Below the pieces are notes generated by a model that saw nothing but the letters and a program-made list of their open reading frames with translations, was not told the origin of the DNA and did no database searches. A program made the position numbers and the translations under genes. Below, piece by piece: positions 45,586 to 55,477 of a DNA stretch of 64,000 nt. Each line of letters starts with the position of its first letter. Positions within the stretch are counted from its first letter, which is position 1. The stretch spans positions 56,013 through 120,012 of the forward strand of contig CANLTZ010000015.1 of assembly GCA_947494145.1 (NCBI GenBank). Reading direction: 5' to 3'. The DNA is from an uncultured Jannaschia sp. GTDB lineage: Bacteria > Pseudomonadota > Alphaproteobacteria > Rhodobacterales > Rhodobacteraceae.

Positions 45586-46884
45586 CTATCGGTGATCAGT
45601 GCGCAATTGACGTTCAAGCCATTGCGAATATTGTGAAATGCCGTAACAGACGACGAAAAACAGGACGCAGGCGAAGGCCCACAATTCCCAATAGACGCCC
45701 ACCCAGTCGGTCGACGACAGGATCGGGCCCCGGATCATGCCCACCAGGTCGAACATCGAAATGACCGAGACCAGCGTCGTGTCTTTGAACAGCCCCACCG
45801 CCACGTTGACGATGCCGGGGATGGAAATCTTCAACGCCTGGGGCAAGATGATCAGCCGCATGGATTGCGCATAATCCAGGCCCAGACTGTCGCCCGCCTC
45901 ATATTGCCCCTTGGGCAGCGCGGCCAGACCGCCGCGGATCACCTCGGCGATATAGGCCGAAGAGAACATGGTGATCATAATCACCACCCGCACGATCAGG
46001 TCCAGGTTCGATTCCGGCGGCAAGAAGTAGGCCAGCACCACGTTCGCCACAAACAGAAGCGTGATCAGGGGCACGCCGCGCACGAACTCGATGAAGACCA
46101 CGCAGAAGCCCTTGACGATAGGCAGGCGCGATTGCCGCCCCAGAGCCAGCAGGATGCCGATGGGAATGGACAGCGACACGCAGATGATGCCCAGGATCAT
46201 ATTGAGCATGAAGCCCCCCATGGCACGGCTTTCCACCGCTTCCAGGGCTGCGAAGGTGCGGAATTCATCCGCGATTGTGCCGCCGACCCACCATGTCAGG
46301 AAGGCCGTGGCGAAACCCGCAGCCAGCCCCGGCACGAAGCCATAGCGCTCCACCCGGTGGAAGACGGTATAGGCAAAGACCACGCCCAGCGCGGCAACCA
46401 CCGGGGTCAGGATCGTACCGCCCCAGATCAGCCAATAGGCGATGAAGGGATAGACGGCCGTGGCAATCAGCGTCCAGCGCGGCAAGAACATGATAAAAAG
46501 GGCGGGCGGGACAGCCACGAACAGAAGCGCAAAGGCCAGTGACGGGCGCCAGCGCAGATAGTCAGGGTATTGGAACCCATAGAGAAGCTGGGGCCAGCGT
46601 TCGGCGATGACAGCGAAACAGCCGCCCGTTGTCCCGGCCGTGATCTCGCGACATTCGCGAATGTCGGCGCCTTCCCAAGTGCCATTCACGATCCAAGGGA
46701 TCAGGCCCGACAACAGCCAGAAGACGATCAGCACGCCCACAACGGTCATGATCGTGTTGAAGGGACCGGAAAACAGGTTCTCACGCATCCACTTCCAGGC
46801 GCCCGTTTCAGCGGCGGGCGGCGGTGCGGGCGGGATTTCCGATTTCCGGACGAAAGCGACGGAATGTGCGTGTGCATCGCTCAT
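45586..46884 (-). CDS. aapM: Amino-acid ABC transporter permease AapM
   Basis: The 432-residue permease has about eight membrane helices and an extended N-terminal part, as typical AapM. The MetI-type core is at the C-terminal half, with the EAA loop EAGDSLGLDYAQSMRLIILP coupling to AapP. Long periplasmic inserts (for example WEGADIRECREITAGTTGG) distinguish it from short HisM-type permeases. It follows aapQ by one base. Confidence 0.93.
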   Translation of the reverse strand: MSDAHAHSVAFVRKSEIPPAPPPAAETGAWKWMRENLFSGPFNTIMTVVGVLIVFWLLSGLIPWIVNGTWEGADIRECREITAGTTGGCFAVIAERWPQLLYGFQYPDYLRWRPSLAFALLFVAVPPALFIMFLPRWTLIATAVYPFIAYWLIWGGTILTPVVAALGVVFAYTVFHRVERYGFVPGLAAGFATAFLTWWVGGTIADEFRTFAALEAVESRAMGGFMLNMILGIICVSLSIPIGILLALGRQSRLPIVKGFCVVFIEFVRGVPLITLLFVANVVLAYFLPPESNLDLIVRVVIMITMFSSAYIAEVIRGGLAALPKGQYEAGDSLGLDYAQSMRLIILPQALKISIPGIVNVAVGLFKDTTLVSVISMFDLVGMIRGPILSSTDWVGVYWELWAFACVLFFVVCYGISQYSQWLERQLRTDHR

Positions 46885-46885
46885 C

Positions 46886-48115
46886 TCAGCGCTCCTTCAA
46901 CATGACGGATCGGTTGTAGACATTCATGATCGCCGAAATGGCGAGGCTGAAGGTCAGATAGAACAGCATCAAGAGCATGATGCATTCCAGCGCGCGCCCC
47001 GTCTGGTTGAGCGTGATGCCCCCCAGCGTGCCCGTCAGGTCCATGTACCCCACCGCGATGGCGAGCGAGGTGTTCTTGGTGATGTTGAGATACTGCGAAA
47101 TCAGCGGCGGGATGATGACCCGCAACGCTTGGGGCAGCACCACCAGCGACATGATCCGACCGGGGCGCAGGCCCAGGGCCGCGGCGGCCTCGGTCTGCCC
47201 CTTGGAAATGGCTAGGATGCCCGCACGCACGTTTTCGGCGATGAAGGCGCCCGTGTAGATCGACAGGGCGAACCAAAGCGCGATGAGCGACGGACGCAGC
47301 AGGAAGCCGCCTTCAAACCGGAAGCGACCCATTTCAGGGTTCTCAAGGCCCATCGGCCCGCCCAGAACCAGGTTCACCACGATGACCGGTAGAAACAGGA
47401 TACCCAGCGCGGGCAACAGGACAGGCAATTCCCGCCCCTTTTCGTATAGTTCCTTGCGGGCATAGGCGCGCCAGCCGAACACCCCGGCGACGGAGGCGAT
47501 GAACGTCGCGGCGATGATCCAGCCCATGCCGCCGAAGGTCAGGCGGGGGATGAAGACACCCTGGTTGGTGGCCGCGAACATGCCCAGAAGCAGCGTGCGA
47601 TCCGGGTCGGAACCGTCTCGCGGCAAGCGGAATTCCGAGATGGGCGGGAAGGTGTTCGCCGCCACCGTGAAGATGATGATGATCCAGATCAGGACCGGGA
47701 TGTTGCGGAAGATCTCCACATAGACGGCCATCAACTTGGAAATGATCCAATTGTTCGACAGGCGCAGAACCCCCGCGATGACGCCGAAAATGGTGGCCGT
47801 GACGATGGAGAGGAACGCCACGATCAGCGTGTTTATGGCCCCGATGATCGAGGCCCGCAGATGCGTGTCTTGGCTGGTATAGGGAATGGGCTGCTGGTTG
47901 ATGTCGTAGCCCGCGGGCGCCTGGAGGTACCCGAAATCGATACCGACTTCCTGCAGAACGGGGTTGTTGATCGCGTTGTTGATCAGCCAGCCAAAGGCAA
48001 GAAACAGGCAGACCAGCGCGATGAACTGGAACGTATAGCTCCGATAGCGCGTATCGTTAATTAGCTGCGATACACGGAAGCCTTCCGCGCGATGCGGGTC
48101 GGTGATCGTCGTCAT
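46886..48115 (-). CDS. aapQ: Amino-acid ABC transporter permease AapQ
   Basis: The 409-residue permease has helices from about residue 28 (FQFIALVCLFLAFGWLINNA) and the EAA loop QTEAAAALGLRPGRIMSLVV near residue 315. The region NNPVLQEVGIDFGYLQAPAGYD is characteristic of AapQ. It pairs with AapM as the transmembrane heterodimer. It lies about 160 bases downstream of aapJ, separated by a strong hairpin. Confidence 0.94.
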   Translation of the reverse strand: MTTITDPHRAEGFRVSQLINDTRYRSYTFQFIALVCLFLAFGWLINNAINNPVLQEVGIDFGYLQAPAGYDINQQPIPYTSQDTHLRASIIGAINTLIVAFLSIVTATIFGVIAGVLRLSNNWIISKLMAVYVEIFRNIPVLIWIIIIFTVAANTFPPISEFRLPRDGSDPDRTLLLGMFAATNQGVFIPRLTFGGMGWIIAATFIASVAGVFGWRAYARKELYEKGRELPVLLPALGILFLPVIVVNLVLGGPMGLENPEMGRFRFEGGFLLRPSLIALWFALSIYTGAFIAENVRAGILAISKGQTEAAAALGLRPGRIMSLVVLPQALRVIIPPLISQYLNITKNTSLAIAVGYMDLTGTLGGITLNQTGRALECIMLLMLFYLTFSLAISAIMNVYNRSVMLKER

Positions 48116-48232
48116 GTGCTTTCCCCGTGTTCCAACAGGTTCAGAGCGTCACGGTCTTTGCCGCCTTTATGCCCCACGGGGTCATTCATGTGCCCCGATC
48201 CCATCCTGCAGGATTATCGTTTGTTGGATGGC

Positions 48233-48262
48233 AGAGGGGCGCGGCAGATGCCGCGCCCCTCT
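48233..48262 (-). promoter_or_regulatory. Strong hairpin between aapJ and aapQ
   Basis: A perfect inverted repeat (48233-48246 with 48249-48262) sits 10 bases after the aapJ stop. No T run follows on the minus strand; five Ts are on the plus side. It could stabilise the aapJ message and reduce read-through into the permease genes, giving more binding protein than permease. Confidence 0.7.
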
Positions 48263-48271
48263 CCGTTTTTC

Positions 48272-49291
48272 TTACCGGAACGGCGGCGAGTAGATCAGGC
48301 CACCATCGGTGTATTGTGCGTTCAGACCACGGGCGAGACCGATCGCCGTGCTGTCGCCGATATTCTGGTCGAAGATCTCACCATAGTTCCCCACGGCGGC
48401 GATGGCGTTCTTGGCCCAGTCGGCTTCCAGGCCGATCATGGAACCCAGCTCACCCTCGGTGCCGAGAATACGGTTGATCTCGGGGTTGTCGCCCGCAGCC
48501 GCCGCCATTTCTTCGACGTTGCCGGCAGTGATGCCCAGCTCTTCAGCCGAAATCAGCGCGTTCAACGTCCAACGGACAATGTCAGCCCATTCGCTGTCGC
48601 CGTGGCGGACAAGCGGGCCCAGCGGCTCCTTGGAGACGACCTCGGGCAGAAGCATGTAGCTGTCGGGGCTCTCGAAGCCTGCACGCTGCGCGGCCAGAGC
48701 CGAGCGGTCGGTGGTGTAGACGTCGCAAGCACCAGCCAGGAACTGCTGGACGGCTTCGGCGCCGGTTTCGATCGGCACGGGCTCATAGGACATGCCGTTG
48801 ACACGGAAGTAGTCGGCCAGGTTCAGCTCGGTCGTGGTGCCGGTCTGGATGCAGACGGTGGCGCCATCGAGTTCGGTGGCCGAGGACACACCCAGATCGG
48901 TCGGGACCATGAAGCCTTGACCGTCATAGTAGTTCACGCCGACGAAATCGAACTTGAGGTCCGTGTCGCGCGAGAAGGTCCAGGTGGTGTTCCGGGCCAG
49001 CATGTCGATTTCGCCCGAGGCCAGCGCGGTGAAGCGCGTCTTGCCGGTGGTGGGCACGAAAGTCACGGCATCCGAGTCGCCCAGAACGGCAGCGGCGACA
49101 GCGCGGCAGACCGCAACGTCAAAGCCCTGCCAGACGCCATCGGCGTCGGGTTCAGCGAAACCGGGCACACCCGTGGTCACACCGCAGTTCAGCGAACCGC
49201 GTGCCTGGACGTCTTCCAGCGTCGCAGCCGAGGCACCGGCAGCAGCCATACCGGCCACGGTAAGCGTGCCGAGAAGTACGGATTTCTTCAT
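48272..49291 (-). CDS. aapJ: Amino-acid ABC transporter, periplasmic binding protein
   Basis: The 339-residue binding protein has a signal peptide (MKKSVLLGTLTVAGMAAAGA, cut near SAA) and the family-3 solute-binding pattern: LNCGVTTGVPGFAEPDADGV, GFDVAVCRAVAAAVLGD, VGVNYYDGQGFMVP and the C-terminal LNAQYTDGGLIYSPPFR, which is typical of AapJ. The ATG at 49291 is preceded by GGAAGAGG. It is the first gene of the operon; the 220 bases upstream hold its promoter but no motif I could assign. Confidence 0.95.
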   Translation of the reverse strand: MKKSVLLGTLTVAGMAAAGASAATLEDVQARGSLNCGVTTGVPGFAEPDADGVWQGFDVAVCRAVAAAVLGDSDAVTFVPTTGKTRFTALASGEIDMLARNTTWTFSRDTDLKFDFVGVNYYDGQGFMVPTDLGVSSATELDGATVCIQTGTTTELNLADYFRVNGMSYEPVPIETGAEAVQQFLAGACDVYTTDRSALAAQRAGFESPDSYMLLPEVVSKEPLGPLVRHGDSEWADIVRWTLNALISAEELGITAGNVEEMAAAAGDNPEINRILGTEGELGSMIGLEADWAKNAIAAVGNYGEIFDQNIGDSTAIGLARGLNAQYTDGGLIYSPPFR

Positions 49292-49515
49292 AGAGTAAAC
49301 CTCTTCCTGATGAACCGCCGGGCGAGTGACCCAAACGGCACTGCCCCGTTGATCGGGGCAGTTGGTTATGATGTGAGGATGTACACCCCCCTCACTGCCC
49401 GGAAAGAGGCCAGATGGGCGGCGGAAGGTCAAGGCGTGATGCTGTATTTCCGGGCGGTCGCCCATTCCGCAGGCATAGCAATTGGGCCTTGCCCAGCCAA
49501 ATGGCGGAACGGAGC

Positions 49516-50229
49516 TTAGGGCTTGCGCAGCAGGCTAAGAAAATGAGCCGCTTGCAGGAAGGCAGCACGTTTTATTGCGATACGCTCAGCCTCCTCCTCG
49601 TCTTCGCCCCATTGCTCGGCCTGCCAGTCTTCGTCGATCCTGCTAAGCGCCCATAGATTCGCGGGCGCCTCCGCGCCTTCCAGCGCGGCGAGCCCAAGGA
49701 TAAGGCTGCCGGACAGGGTGACGAATTCGCTCAGCGCGGTCAGCTCCCAGGCAGAGGCCACGGCCACCCTGCCACGCAACGCCGCAATGGCGTTGGCGGG
49801 CTGATCCACGGGGATGACGCCCTGCGTCACTGCCAGGCGCGCGCCATAGGTTTCCGCGGCCCAATCAAGCATCGGATCCCATCCCATGGCTTGGCGCGCG
49901 ACAAGGCTGTCCGGCCCCGCAGCACGGTAGCAAAGCAGGTCCGAGCCCCCATAATCCGCAAGGTTCGCGGCTACTTCCGCCTGCTGCGGCACCACTTTGT
50001 CCAGCGTCGCATTGGCCGCCCGTGTCAGCGGCATCGACAGCGGGTCGATCACCTCATCCTGGCCCTGCCATTCGGCGGCCATTGCCTCGGCCAGCGCAAA
50101 ACTTGGCACCGAGATTTCGGTCTTGAGCGGCGTCTTGACGCAACGTCCGTCCAATCGGATTCCATGCCCGCCCGAAGCCTTTTCCACGGTGGCGTTTTTC
50201 CAGAAGCGCCTGGCCTTCCACTCACTCAT
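49516..50229 (-). CDS. ATP12-family F1-ATPase assembly chaperone
   Basis: The 237-residue protein matches the ATP12 family, which helps assemble the F1 alpha subunit: FWKNATVEKASGGHGIRLDG near residue 9, KTPLKTEISVPSFALAEAMAAEW, MPLTRAANATLDKV, and YGGSDLLCYRAAGPDSLVAR. I chose the ATG at 50229 because the family N-terminus begins there. It overlaps the HAD gene stop by four bases and ends a five-gene operon from rarA. Confidence 0.9.
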   Translation of the reverse strand: MSEWKARRFWKNATVEKASGGHGIRLDGRCVKTPLKTEISVPSFALAEAMAAEWQGQDEVIDPLSMPLTRAANATLDKVVPQQAEVAANLADYGGSDLLCYRAAGPDSLVARQAMGWDPMLDWAAETYGARLAVTQGVIPVDQPANAIAALRGRVAVASAWELTALSEFVTLSGSLILGLAALEGAEAPANLWALSRIDEDWQAEQWGEDEEEAERIAIKRAAFLQAAHFLSLLRKP

Positions 50230-50894
50230 CGCGCTCGATCCAACAGATGATCCACCAGCCCCGGCACATCTGTGAAATAGCCATCGGGCCCGCTGCCTTC
50301 CAATCTGTCCCGGTCGTGATACCCCCACCCGACTGCGAACGTCGCCACCTCAGCGGCCTGGCCCATTTCCATGTCATAGGTCGTGTCGCCGATCATCACC
50401 GCCTGCTCCGGCTCGGTCGCCGTTTCCAAAAGCGCACGGCGGATCATGGAGGGATGGGGCTTTGACGGGTGGAAGTTGGCGCATTGGCAGGTGGCGAACA
50501 GGCCCTGCCAGCCTTCCGCCTCCAGCAAACGGTTGATGCCACGCTGCGACTTGCCCGTGGCGATCCCAAGTGTCACGCCTGCCGCCTTTAGCCGCGCCAG
50601 GCCTTCTCGCACGCCTGCATAGGCGGGCGGCGGCGCGCCCTCGCTGACGGCCTCCCCGAAGCGGAGCCGGTAAGACGCCACAAGCTGCGACTGCACCCGC
50701 GGATCCAGGTCACTGGACAGCGCCCCGATCATCCGCGGCAACGACAGGCCCACCAGGCTGAGGACCTGTTTGCTGGACGGGGGCTCCAGATCGACGCTTT
50801 CGAAGGCACGGGTCATGGCCGTCACGATGACCGCTTGGCTGTCTATAAGGGTGCCATCCACATCGAAGATCGCAAGCAGGTCAGGCAAGGTCAT
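50226..50894 (-). CDS. HAD-IA family hydrolase (phosphoglycolate phosphatase-like)
   Basis: The 222-residue hydrolase has motif I LLAIFDVDGTLIDSQ (nucleophile Asp), a helical cap, motif II GIATGKSQRG, and motif III/IV KPHPSMI and MIGDTTYDMEMGQAA. It resembles Gph/PpaX phosphatases; the substrate is not certain. The ATG at 50894 has AGGAGG upstream and lies inside the end of rluC (14-base overlap). Confidence 0.9.
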   Translation of the reverse strand: MTLPDLLAIFDVDGTLIDSQAVIVTAMTRAFESVDLEPPSSKQVLSLVGLSLPRMIGALSSDLDPRVQSQLVASYRLRFGEAVSEGAPPPAYAGVREGLARLKAAGVTLGIATGKSQRGINRLLEAEGWQGLFATCQCANFHPSKPHPSMIRRALLETATEPEQAVMIGDTTYDMEMGQAAEVATFAVGWGYHDRDRLEGSGPDGYFTDVPGLVDHLLDRAR

Positions 50895-51924
50895 CCTCCT
50901 GAAATGGATCCGCGGGCACATCCACCGCGTCCCATCCCAGCATAGACCAAGTGCGCGCCATGTGCTCGGGCAAGGGCGCGGTCAGGTGCAGGCGCGCGCC
51001 CGTGATTGGATGGGTCAGTGCAAGGCTGCGGGCATGGAGATGCAGCTTGCGGCTGATTTCCCCGCCCAACCCCGCGCCCCAGCCATCGCCCATGTTTTCC
51101 TGGGCCGAGCCACCATATTTCCCATCCCCCGCAATGGGGTGCCCCATCTCGGCCATGTGGGCGCGCAATTGATGCGTCCGCCCCGTCACCGGCACCAGCG
51201 CCAGCCACGCCGCCCGGCTGCCCAGCGCATCTAGCACGGCGTAATCGGTGGTGGCATGCTTTGCGCCCTGCACGTCGCCCACATCGCTGGGATGGACGGC
51301 GCGCATCTTTTCACCGCCATCGCCCCCGCCCCCGGCCTTGACGAGGCCGAACCGCACCGTGCCCATGCGCGGATGGGGCACGCCCGCGACCAGGGCCCAG
51401 TAAATCTTGCGCGTCTCGCGGTTGCGGAAGGCCTCCGACAATTGCGCCGAAGTCAGGCGGTTGCGCGCCATGATCAGGATGCCCGACGTGTCCTTGTCGA
51501 GCCGGTGGATCAGCCGCGGTTGTTCGTCGGCATCGAAACGCAGGGCGTCACCCAGCCCATCAACATGGCGCGTCTGCCCGCTGCCACCCTGGCTGGCGAG
51601 CCCCGGTGGCTTGTTGAGCGCAAGAAGATGGTCATCGCGGTAGATCACACAGGACCGGATCATCTGCGCATCCGCCTCGGTCACCTTGTCGCGCCTTGGT
51701 GCAGCGGGGCCGCGGGCGTCTGGCAAGGGCGGGATGCGCACGCTTTGACCTTCCTGCACGCGGGTGTTGGCCTTCACGCGCCCCCCATCCACGCGCAGAT
51801 CGCCCTTGCGGCACATCTTTTCGATATTGCCCTGTGTCACCTGCGGAAAGCGGCGGCGCAGCCAGCGGTCCAGGCGCTGGTCGCCTTCGCCCGCGGCCAC
51901 GGTGATGGTTTGCACGCCGCTCAT
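50881..51924 (-). CDS. rluC: RluA-family 23S rRNA pseudouridine synthase
   Basis: The 347-residue protein has an N-terminal S4 domain ([20 protein letters not shown], then [13 protein letters not shown]) and the catalytic domain with [16 protein letters not shown] holding the active Asp, [10 protein letters not shown], and [20 protein letters not shown]. RluC modifies 23S rRNA; distinction from RluD is not certain from this alone. Its ATG overlaps the crcB stop. Confidence 0.9.
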   Translation of the reverse strand: MSGVQTITVAAGEGDQRLDRWLRRRFPQVTQGNIEKMCRKGDLRVDGGRVKANTRVQEGQSVRIPPLPDARGPAAPRRDKVTEADAQMIRSCVIYRDDHLLALNKPPGLASQGGSGQTRHVDGLGDALRFDADEQPRLIHRLDKDTSGILIMARNRLTSAQLSEAFRNRETRKIYWALVAGVPHPRMGTVRFGLVKAGGGGDGGEKMRAVHPSDVGDVQGAKHATTDYAVLDALGSRAAWLALVPVTGRTHQLRAHMAEMGHPIAGDGKYGGSAQENMGDGWGAGLGGEISRKLHLHARSLALTHPITGARLHLTAPLPEHMARTWSMLGWDAVDVPADPFQEDDLA

Positions 51925-52289
51925 GCCGAAAGCCCCCGCATCATGACGACGCCCAGCGCCAGTGCCCCCACTGAAAGCCCCACAGACAAGGCCACATAAA
52001 GCATCGCGGCCCCCATCTGCCCCCGCTCGATCAAGGTTACGGTTTCCAGGCTGAACGCCGAAAACGTGGTGAAGCCGCCCAGCAGCCCCGTCAGCAAGAA
52101 AGGCTGCCACTGCGTCAGACCCCGCTGCCCAAGCCAGACGACCAGAAGACCCATCAGGAATGAGCCCAGGACGTTCACACCCAGCACCGCCACCGGAAAA
52201 CCAGGGCGCGCCAATTGTACGCCGACAAGAAAGCGCGCGGACGCGCCAAGGGCACCGCCCAGCGCCACAGAGAGGACAGGAAAGATCAT
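51921..52289 (-). CDS. crcB: Fluoride exporter CrcB/Fluc
   Basis: The 122-residue membrane protein has four helices and the Fluc pattern: [31 protein letters not shown] and [16 protein letters not shown] with the phenylalanine box. It forms a dimeric fluoride channel. The ATG at 52289 begins at the family N-terminus; the ATG at 52298 sits only two bases from GGAGG. No fluoride riboswitch is recognised in the short gap to rarA. Confidence 0.93.
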   Translation of the reverse strand: MIFPVLSVALGGALGASARFLVGVQLARPGFPVAVLGVNVLGSFLMGLLVVWLGQRGLTQWQPFLLTGLLGGFTTFSAFSLETVTLIERGQMGAAMLYVALSVGLSVGALALGVVMMRGLSA

Positions 52290-52320
52290 CGCCGCCATGT
52301 CCTCCGCCCCCTGGCCCGTG

Positions 52321-53646
52321 TCAACCGCCCCGCTTGGCGCGCTGTTCAACGAACCAATCCAGCCTGCGCCCCAATTCCCTTTCAAATCCACGATCTACGG
52401 GGATGTAGTAAACGGGCCGCTTCATGCCGTAGGGGAAGTAGTTCTGGCCGGAAAACCCGTCGGCCTGATCGTGATCATAAGCATAGCCCGACCCATAGCC
52501 TTGGTCCTTCATCATCTTGGTGGGCGCGTTGAGGATGTGCTTGGGCGGCGGCTCGGACCCGGTCTTGGCCGCGGCACCCATGGCCGCCTTATAGGCGGCA
52601 TAGCCCGCGTTGGATTTAGGGGCGAGCGCCAGATAGATCACTGCGTTGGCAATGGCCAATTCCCCCTCTGGAGAGCCCAGCCTTTCATACATCTCCCAGG
52701 CTTGCAGGCAGACATGCTGGGCCTGGGGGTCGGCCAGGCCGATATCTTCGATTGCCATGCGCGTGACGCGGCGCGCCAGATAGCGCGGGTCTTCGCCACC
52801 CTTGAGCATCCGGGCCAACCAGTAGAGTGCCGCATCCGGGTCAGAGCCGCGGACGGATTTGTGGAGTGCCGAAATCAGGTTGTAGTGGCTGTCGCCCGAT
52901 TTGTCGTATTGCGCAGCGCGCCGTTGCAGGCGCTTGGCCAGCATGTCGCGATCCACCTTGCCGGTGTCGGCGCCCCAGCCATGGACTTGCTCCACCAGGT
53001 TGAGAAGCGCGCGGCCGTCGCCATCGGCCATTTCCTGCAATGCCTCACGCGCCGGACCATCCAGCGGCAGCTTGGCGCCGAGCTCTGCCTCGGCGCGTTG
53101 GGTCAAAAGCTCCATGTCGCGCAGCGTCAGCCGTTGCAGCGTGAGCACCTGGGCCCGGGACATGAGCGCGGCGTTAAGCTCAAAGGACGGATTTTCCGTC
53201 GTAGCGCCGACCAGCGTGATGGTGCCGTCTTCCATATGTGGCAGAAAACCGTCCTGCTGGGCCTTGTTGAAGCGGTGGATCTCGTCGACGAAAAGCAGCG
53301 TGCCGGTGCCGTTGGCGCGGTGGTTGCGCGCCGTCTCAAACACGCGGCGCAGATCGGCCACGCCGGTGAAGATCGCGCTGATCTGCACGAAGCGCAGCCC
53401 CGTCCGGTCGGCCAGCAGGCGCGCGATGGTGGTCTTGCCCACACCAGGCGGTCCCCAAAGGATCAGGCTGGGCAGCGTGCCACCCAGCATGGTGGTCAGC
53501 GCGCCATCCGGGCCCAGCAGATGGTCCTGCCCCACGACGTCGTCCAAAGTAGCCGGGCGGAGTCGATCCGCCAGCGGCCCGGGTCGCAGGGGCGTATCCG
53601 AGTTGGGGGAGGCTTGGGTAGGATGCGTGTCGAACAGGTCGGCCAT
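52321..53646 (-). CDS. rarA: Replication-associated recombination protein A
   Basis: RarA (MgsA) is an AAA+ ATPase acting at stalled replication forks. The 441-residue protein shows [20 protein letters not shown], Walker [17 protein letters not shown], Walker [21 protein letters not shown], sensor 1 [13 protein letters not shown] and the clamp-loader-like C-terminus ([20 protein letters not shown]). The ATG at 53646 gives the usual short N-terminus. First gene of the rarA-crcB-rluC-HAD-atp12 operon. Confidence 0.96.
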   Translation of the reverse strand: MADLFDTHPTQASPNSDTPLRPGPLADRLRPATLDDVVGQDHLLGPDGALTTMLGGTLPSLILWGPPGVGKTTIARLLADRTGLRFVQISAIFTGVADLRRVFETARNHRANGTGTLLFVDEIHRFNKAQQDGFLPHMEDGTITLVGATTENPSFELNAALMSRAQVLTLQRLTLRDMELLTQRAEAELGAKLPLDGPAREALQEMADGDGRALLNLVEQVHGWGADTGKVDRDMLAKRLQRRAAQYDKSGDSHYNLISALHKSVRGSDPDAALYWLARMLKGGEDPRYLARRVTRMAIEDIGLADPQAQHVCLQAWEMYERLGSPEGELAIANAVIYLALAPKSNAGYAAYKAAMGAAAKTGSEPPPKHILNAPTKMMKDQGYGSGYAYDHDQADGFSGQNYFPYGMKRPVYYIPVDRGFERELGRRLDWFVEQRAKRGG

Positions 53647-53855
53647 GGCGAAGATATAGCCGCTCTGCCCGGCCTCCGAAACGAAGAAGCGGCGGCCCCC
53701 CGGCCGCCGCTTCCACGTATTCACATTCCCTGACTAAAGCGGTTTTCGAAGTAGCTAACGCCGCCACCCCGAAGAACGTCCTTACATCACAGTGATGTCG
53801 CGCGTTTCCCTAAAGACCGATGCCTCAGGCCCTAGTGATCCGCAGCAAGAATACG

Positions 53856-54443
53856 TTAGTGCATCTTCATCGCGAGACTGGGTTGGATGCAGACGCAATC
53901 GACACCGTCGATATTGCGCACCGGACCCACAACGTTCCAGTCGATGCCGACACGGCGGGCGAGCCGTTCGCATGCGGTGGGCAAGATAGCGATGACCGAA
54001 GTGGCCCCGACCTCGCGCCCGGCAGCCACCATCTGGCCAATAAGTTGCATCTGCACGCGCACACGCACGGCCGATGGAACGTCAGGACAAATGAAGATCC
54101 GGCTACCTTCCCAAACATGGGGGGCAACGGGGGCCTCATCGTAAAGCAGATCGTTTGGGATGGTCCCCAGAAGGCCCTGCTGCGCATCGCGGATCATGTA
54201 AGTGTACATGCCGCAACGGTGGGTCGTCGGGGTCAGACGGACGCCAGCCAGAATGCGCCCATATTCATGCACGGCGACCCAGCGGCTTGCTGGGGTGTCG
54301 TATTGGTCGAATTCCATCCCGTCCACCTGGGGAAGATCCCACTGGGCATGTTGGATGAAGGTCCGATGCCGTGCGCGAAGCAGGTCGGTGAAGAGCGGTC
54401 CATGGGTGTGGATGTTGTCGAAGGAAAGAGTCGTGACTTGCAT
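53856..54443 (-). CDS. luxI: Acyl-homoserine-lactone synthase, LuxI family
   Basis: The 195-residue enzyme makes an AHL signal from SAM and acyl-ACP. LuxI-family residues are visible: RARHRTFIQHAQWDLPQVDG (Arg, Phe and Trp of the active site), MEFDQYD, and the EGSRIFICPDV block. The start ATG at 54443 follows AGAGGAAC by eleven bases. It lies 81 bases downstream of luxR, same strand, which strongly suggests a quorum-sensing pair. The signal molecule is unknown. Confidence 0.92.
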   Translation of the reverse strand: MQVTTLSFDNIHTHGPLFTDLLRARHRTFIQHAQWDLPQVDGMEFDQYDTPASRWVAVHEYGRILAGVRLTPTTHRCGMYTYMIRDAQQGLLGTIPNDLLYDEAPVAPHVWEGSRIFICPDVPSAVRVRVQMQLIGQMVAAGREVGATSVIAILPTACERLARRVGIDWNVVGPVRNIDGVDCVCIQPSLAMKMH

Positions 54444-54524
54444 TTGGCAATAGTTCCTCTGCCGGGTGAGTGATGACACCAGGGGACCGTGGGATGCTCG
54501 CAATGTGGGATTGGGCTGTAAGCT

Positions 54525-55139
54525 TTAGATCAGCCTATATTCTCTCGCCATTCTTAGTGCCTCGGCCGTGGTCTTTGCGCCCAGCTTCTCGCGGGCGGAC
54601 GAAAGGCGTGCTTTCAGCGCGCTTTCCGAAATTCCTATTCTGGCGGCGGCGGCCGTATGGCGGTGGCCTTGCCCGACGAGGCGTAGCGCCTCGATCATCG
54701 CCGGCGTGAGATCGTCGGCGGGGGCGCCGATCTCATGCAGAGTATGGGTAATGTCTGCGACTTCATCCATCTCGGCATCCGTGAATTCACGGTCATCGCG
54801 GGCAACGCCGACAATGGTGCGGGATGTGATCTTGCCGCAGGAAACAGTCGCACCATAGGTGAGGCCGTGATCCCTGGCCAGCTTGAGTACGCCAAACGGA
54901 TCGGGGAGCGTAACTTCGCTCCATCTGGTGCGCCCCGTCACGCTGAGCGCCCAAAACACAAGCGGGTCGCGCAGTTGATAGGAATTGTCATGATAGAAGT
55001 CTTGCCAGGCCTGGGGGAAGGTCAGACGGTAAAACATCGGCGTCGCATAGCGAACGTGCAGGCCAATCCCGTATCCAAGCGGGGCCAGGTCCTCCAGTCT
55101 TTGTAGGTAACTCACCATGAGGCGTCGTCTTTCAGACAT
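54525..55139 (-). CDS. luxR: LuxR-family quorum-sensing regulator
   Basis: The 204-residue regulator has an N-terminal autoinducer-binding domain (FYHDNSYQLRDPLVFWAL, then TRWSEVTLPDPFGVLKLARD and LTYGATVSCGKITSRTIVGV) and a C-terminal LuxR HTH (LTPAMIEALRLVGQGHRHTA, ISESALKARLSSAREKLGAK, about residues 140-200). It is slightly short for the family. The start MSERRR at 55139 has no strong ribosome site; MVSYLQ six residues later is an alternative. Divergent from a small hypothetical gene. Confidence 0.92.
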   Translation of the reverse strand: MSERRRLMVSYLQRLEDLAPLGYGIGLHVRYATPMFYRLTFPQAWQDFYHDNSYQLRDPLVFWALSVTGRTRWSEVTLPDPFGVLKLARDHGLTYGATVSCGKITSRTIVGVARDDREFTDAEMDEVADITHTLHEIGAPADDLTPAMIEALRLVGQGHRHTAAAARIGISESALKARLSSAREKLGAKTTAEALRMAREYRLI

Positions 55140-55216
55140 GTCTTTTTAGACAAGTTGCAATTCGAAGCGTCAACCGTATCGTCCTCACGTTAAACGGCCT
55201 TAATGGTTAACGAAGT

Positions 55217-55402
55217 ATGAACAGTCGATTGAATCCGGCACTTTTCGCGCGAGTTCTTCAACTCGATGAACAACTGCGCGTAGATTTGCTCGAAAAGATC
55301 GGTGACACCCCCATCGAGGAGGTCGATCTCGACCGGCTTCTTAACGATATCGAAATGAAGCTGCGTATGAAAAAGGTGCGTGGCAAACGACTTCCGTCCT
55401 GA
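55217..55402 (+). CDS. Hypothetical 61-residue protein divergent from luxR
   Basis: A 61-codon frame with acidic, leucine-rich helices (VLQLDEQLRVDLLEKIGDTP, EVDLDRLLNDIEMKLRMKKV) and a basic tail. It begins 77 bases from the luxR start on the opposite strand and ends 20 bases before a strong terminator, which supports expression. No family recognised. It could be a small regulator linked to the quorum-sensing pair. Confidence 0.55.
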   Translation: MNSRLNPALFARVLQLDEQLRVDLLEKIGDTPIEEVDLDRLLNDIEMKLRMKKVRGKRLPS

Positions 55403-55422
55403 GTCGGCACCTATCTTGGAAC

Positions 55423-55457
55423 GCGAAAAGGCCCCGCTGATCGGCGGGGCCTTTCGC
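55423..55457. terminator. Bidirectional terminator between the small ORF and rplQ
   Basis: A stem of 11 bases (55427-55437 with 55444-55454) flanked by GCGAAA and TTTCGCTTTT. It serves the plus-strand ORF and the minus-strand rplQ end. Confidence 0.85.
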
Positions 55458-55477
55458 TTTTCCGCAGCCTTTGGGCG

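Noticed and set aside
54444..54524. Possible lux box in the luxR-luxI gap
   Set aside because: No convincing 18-20 base dyad of the known consensus was found by eye.
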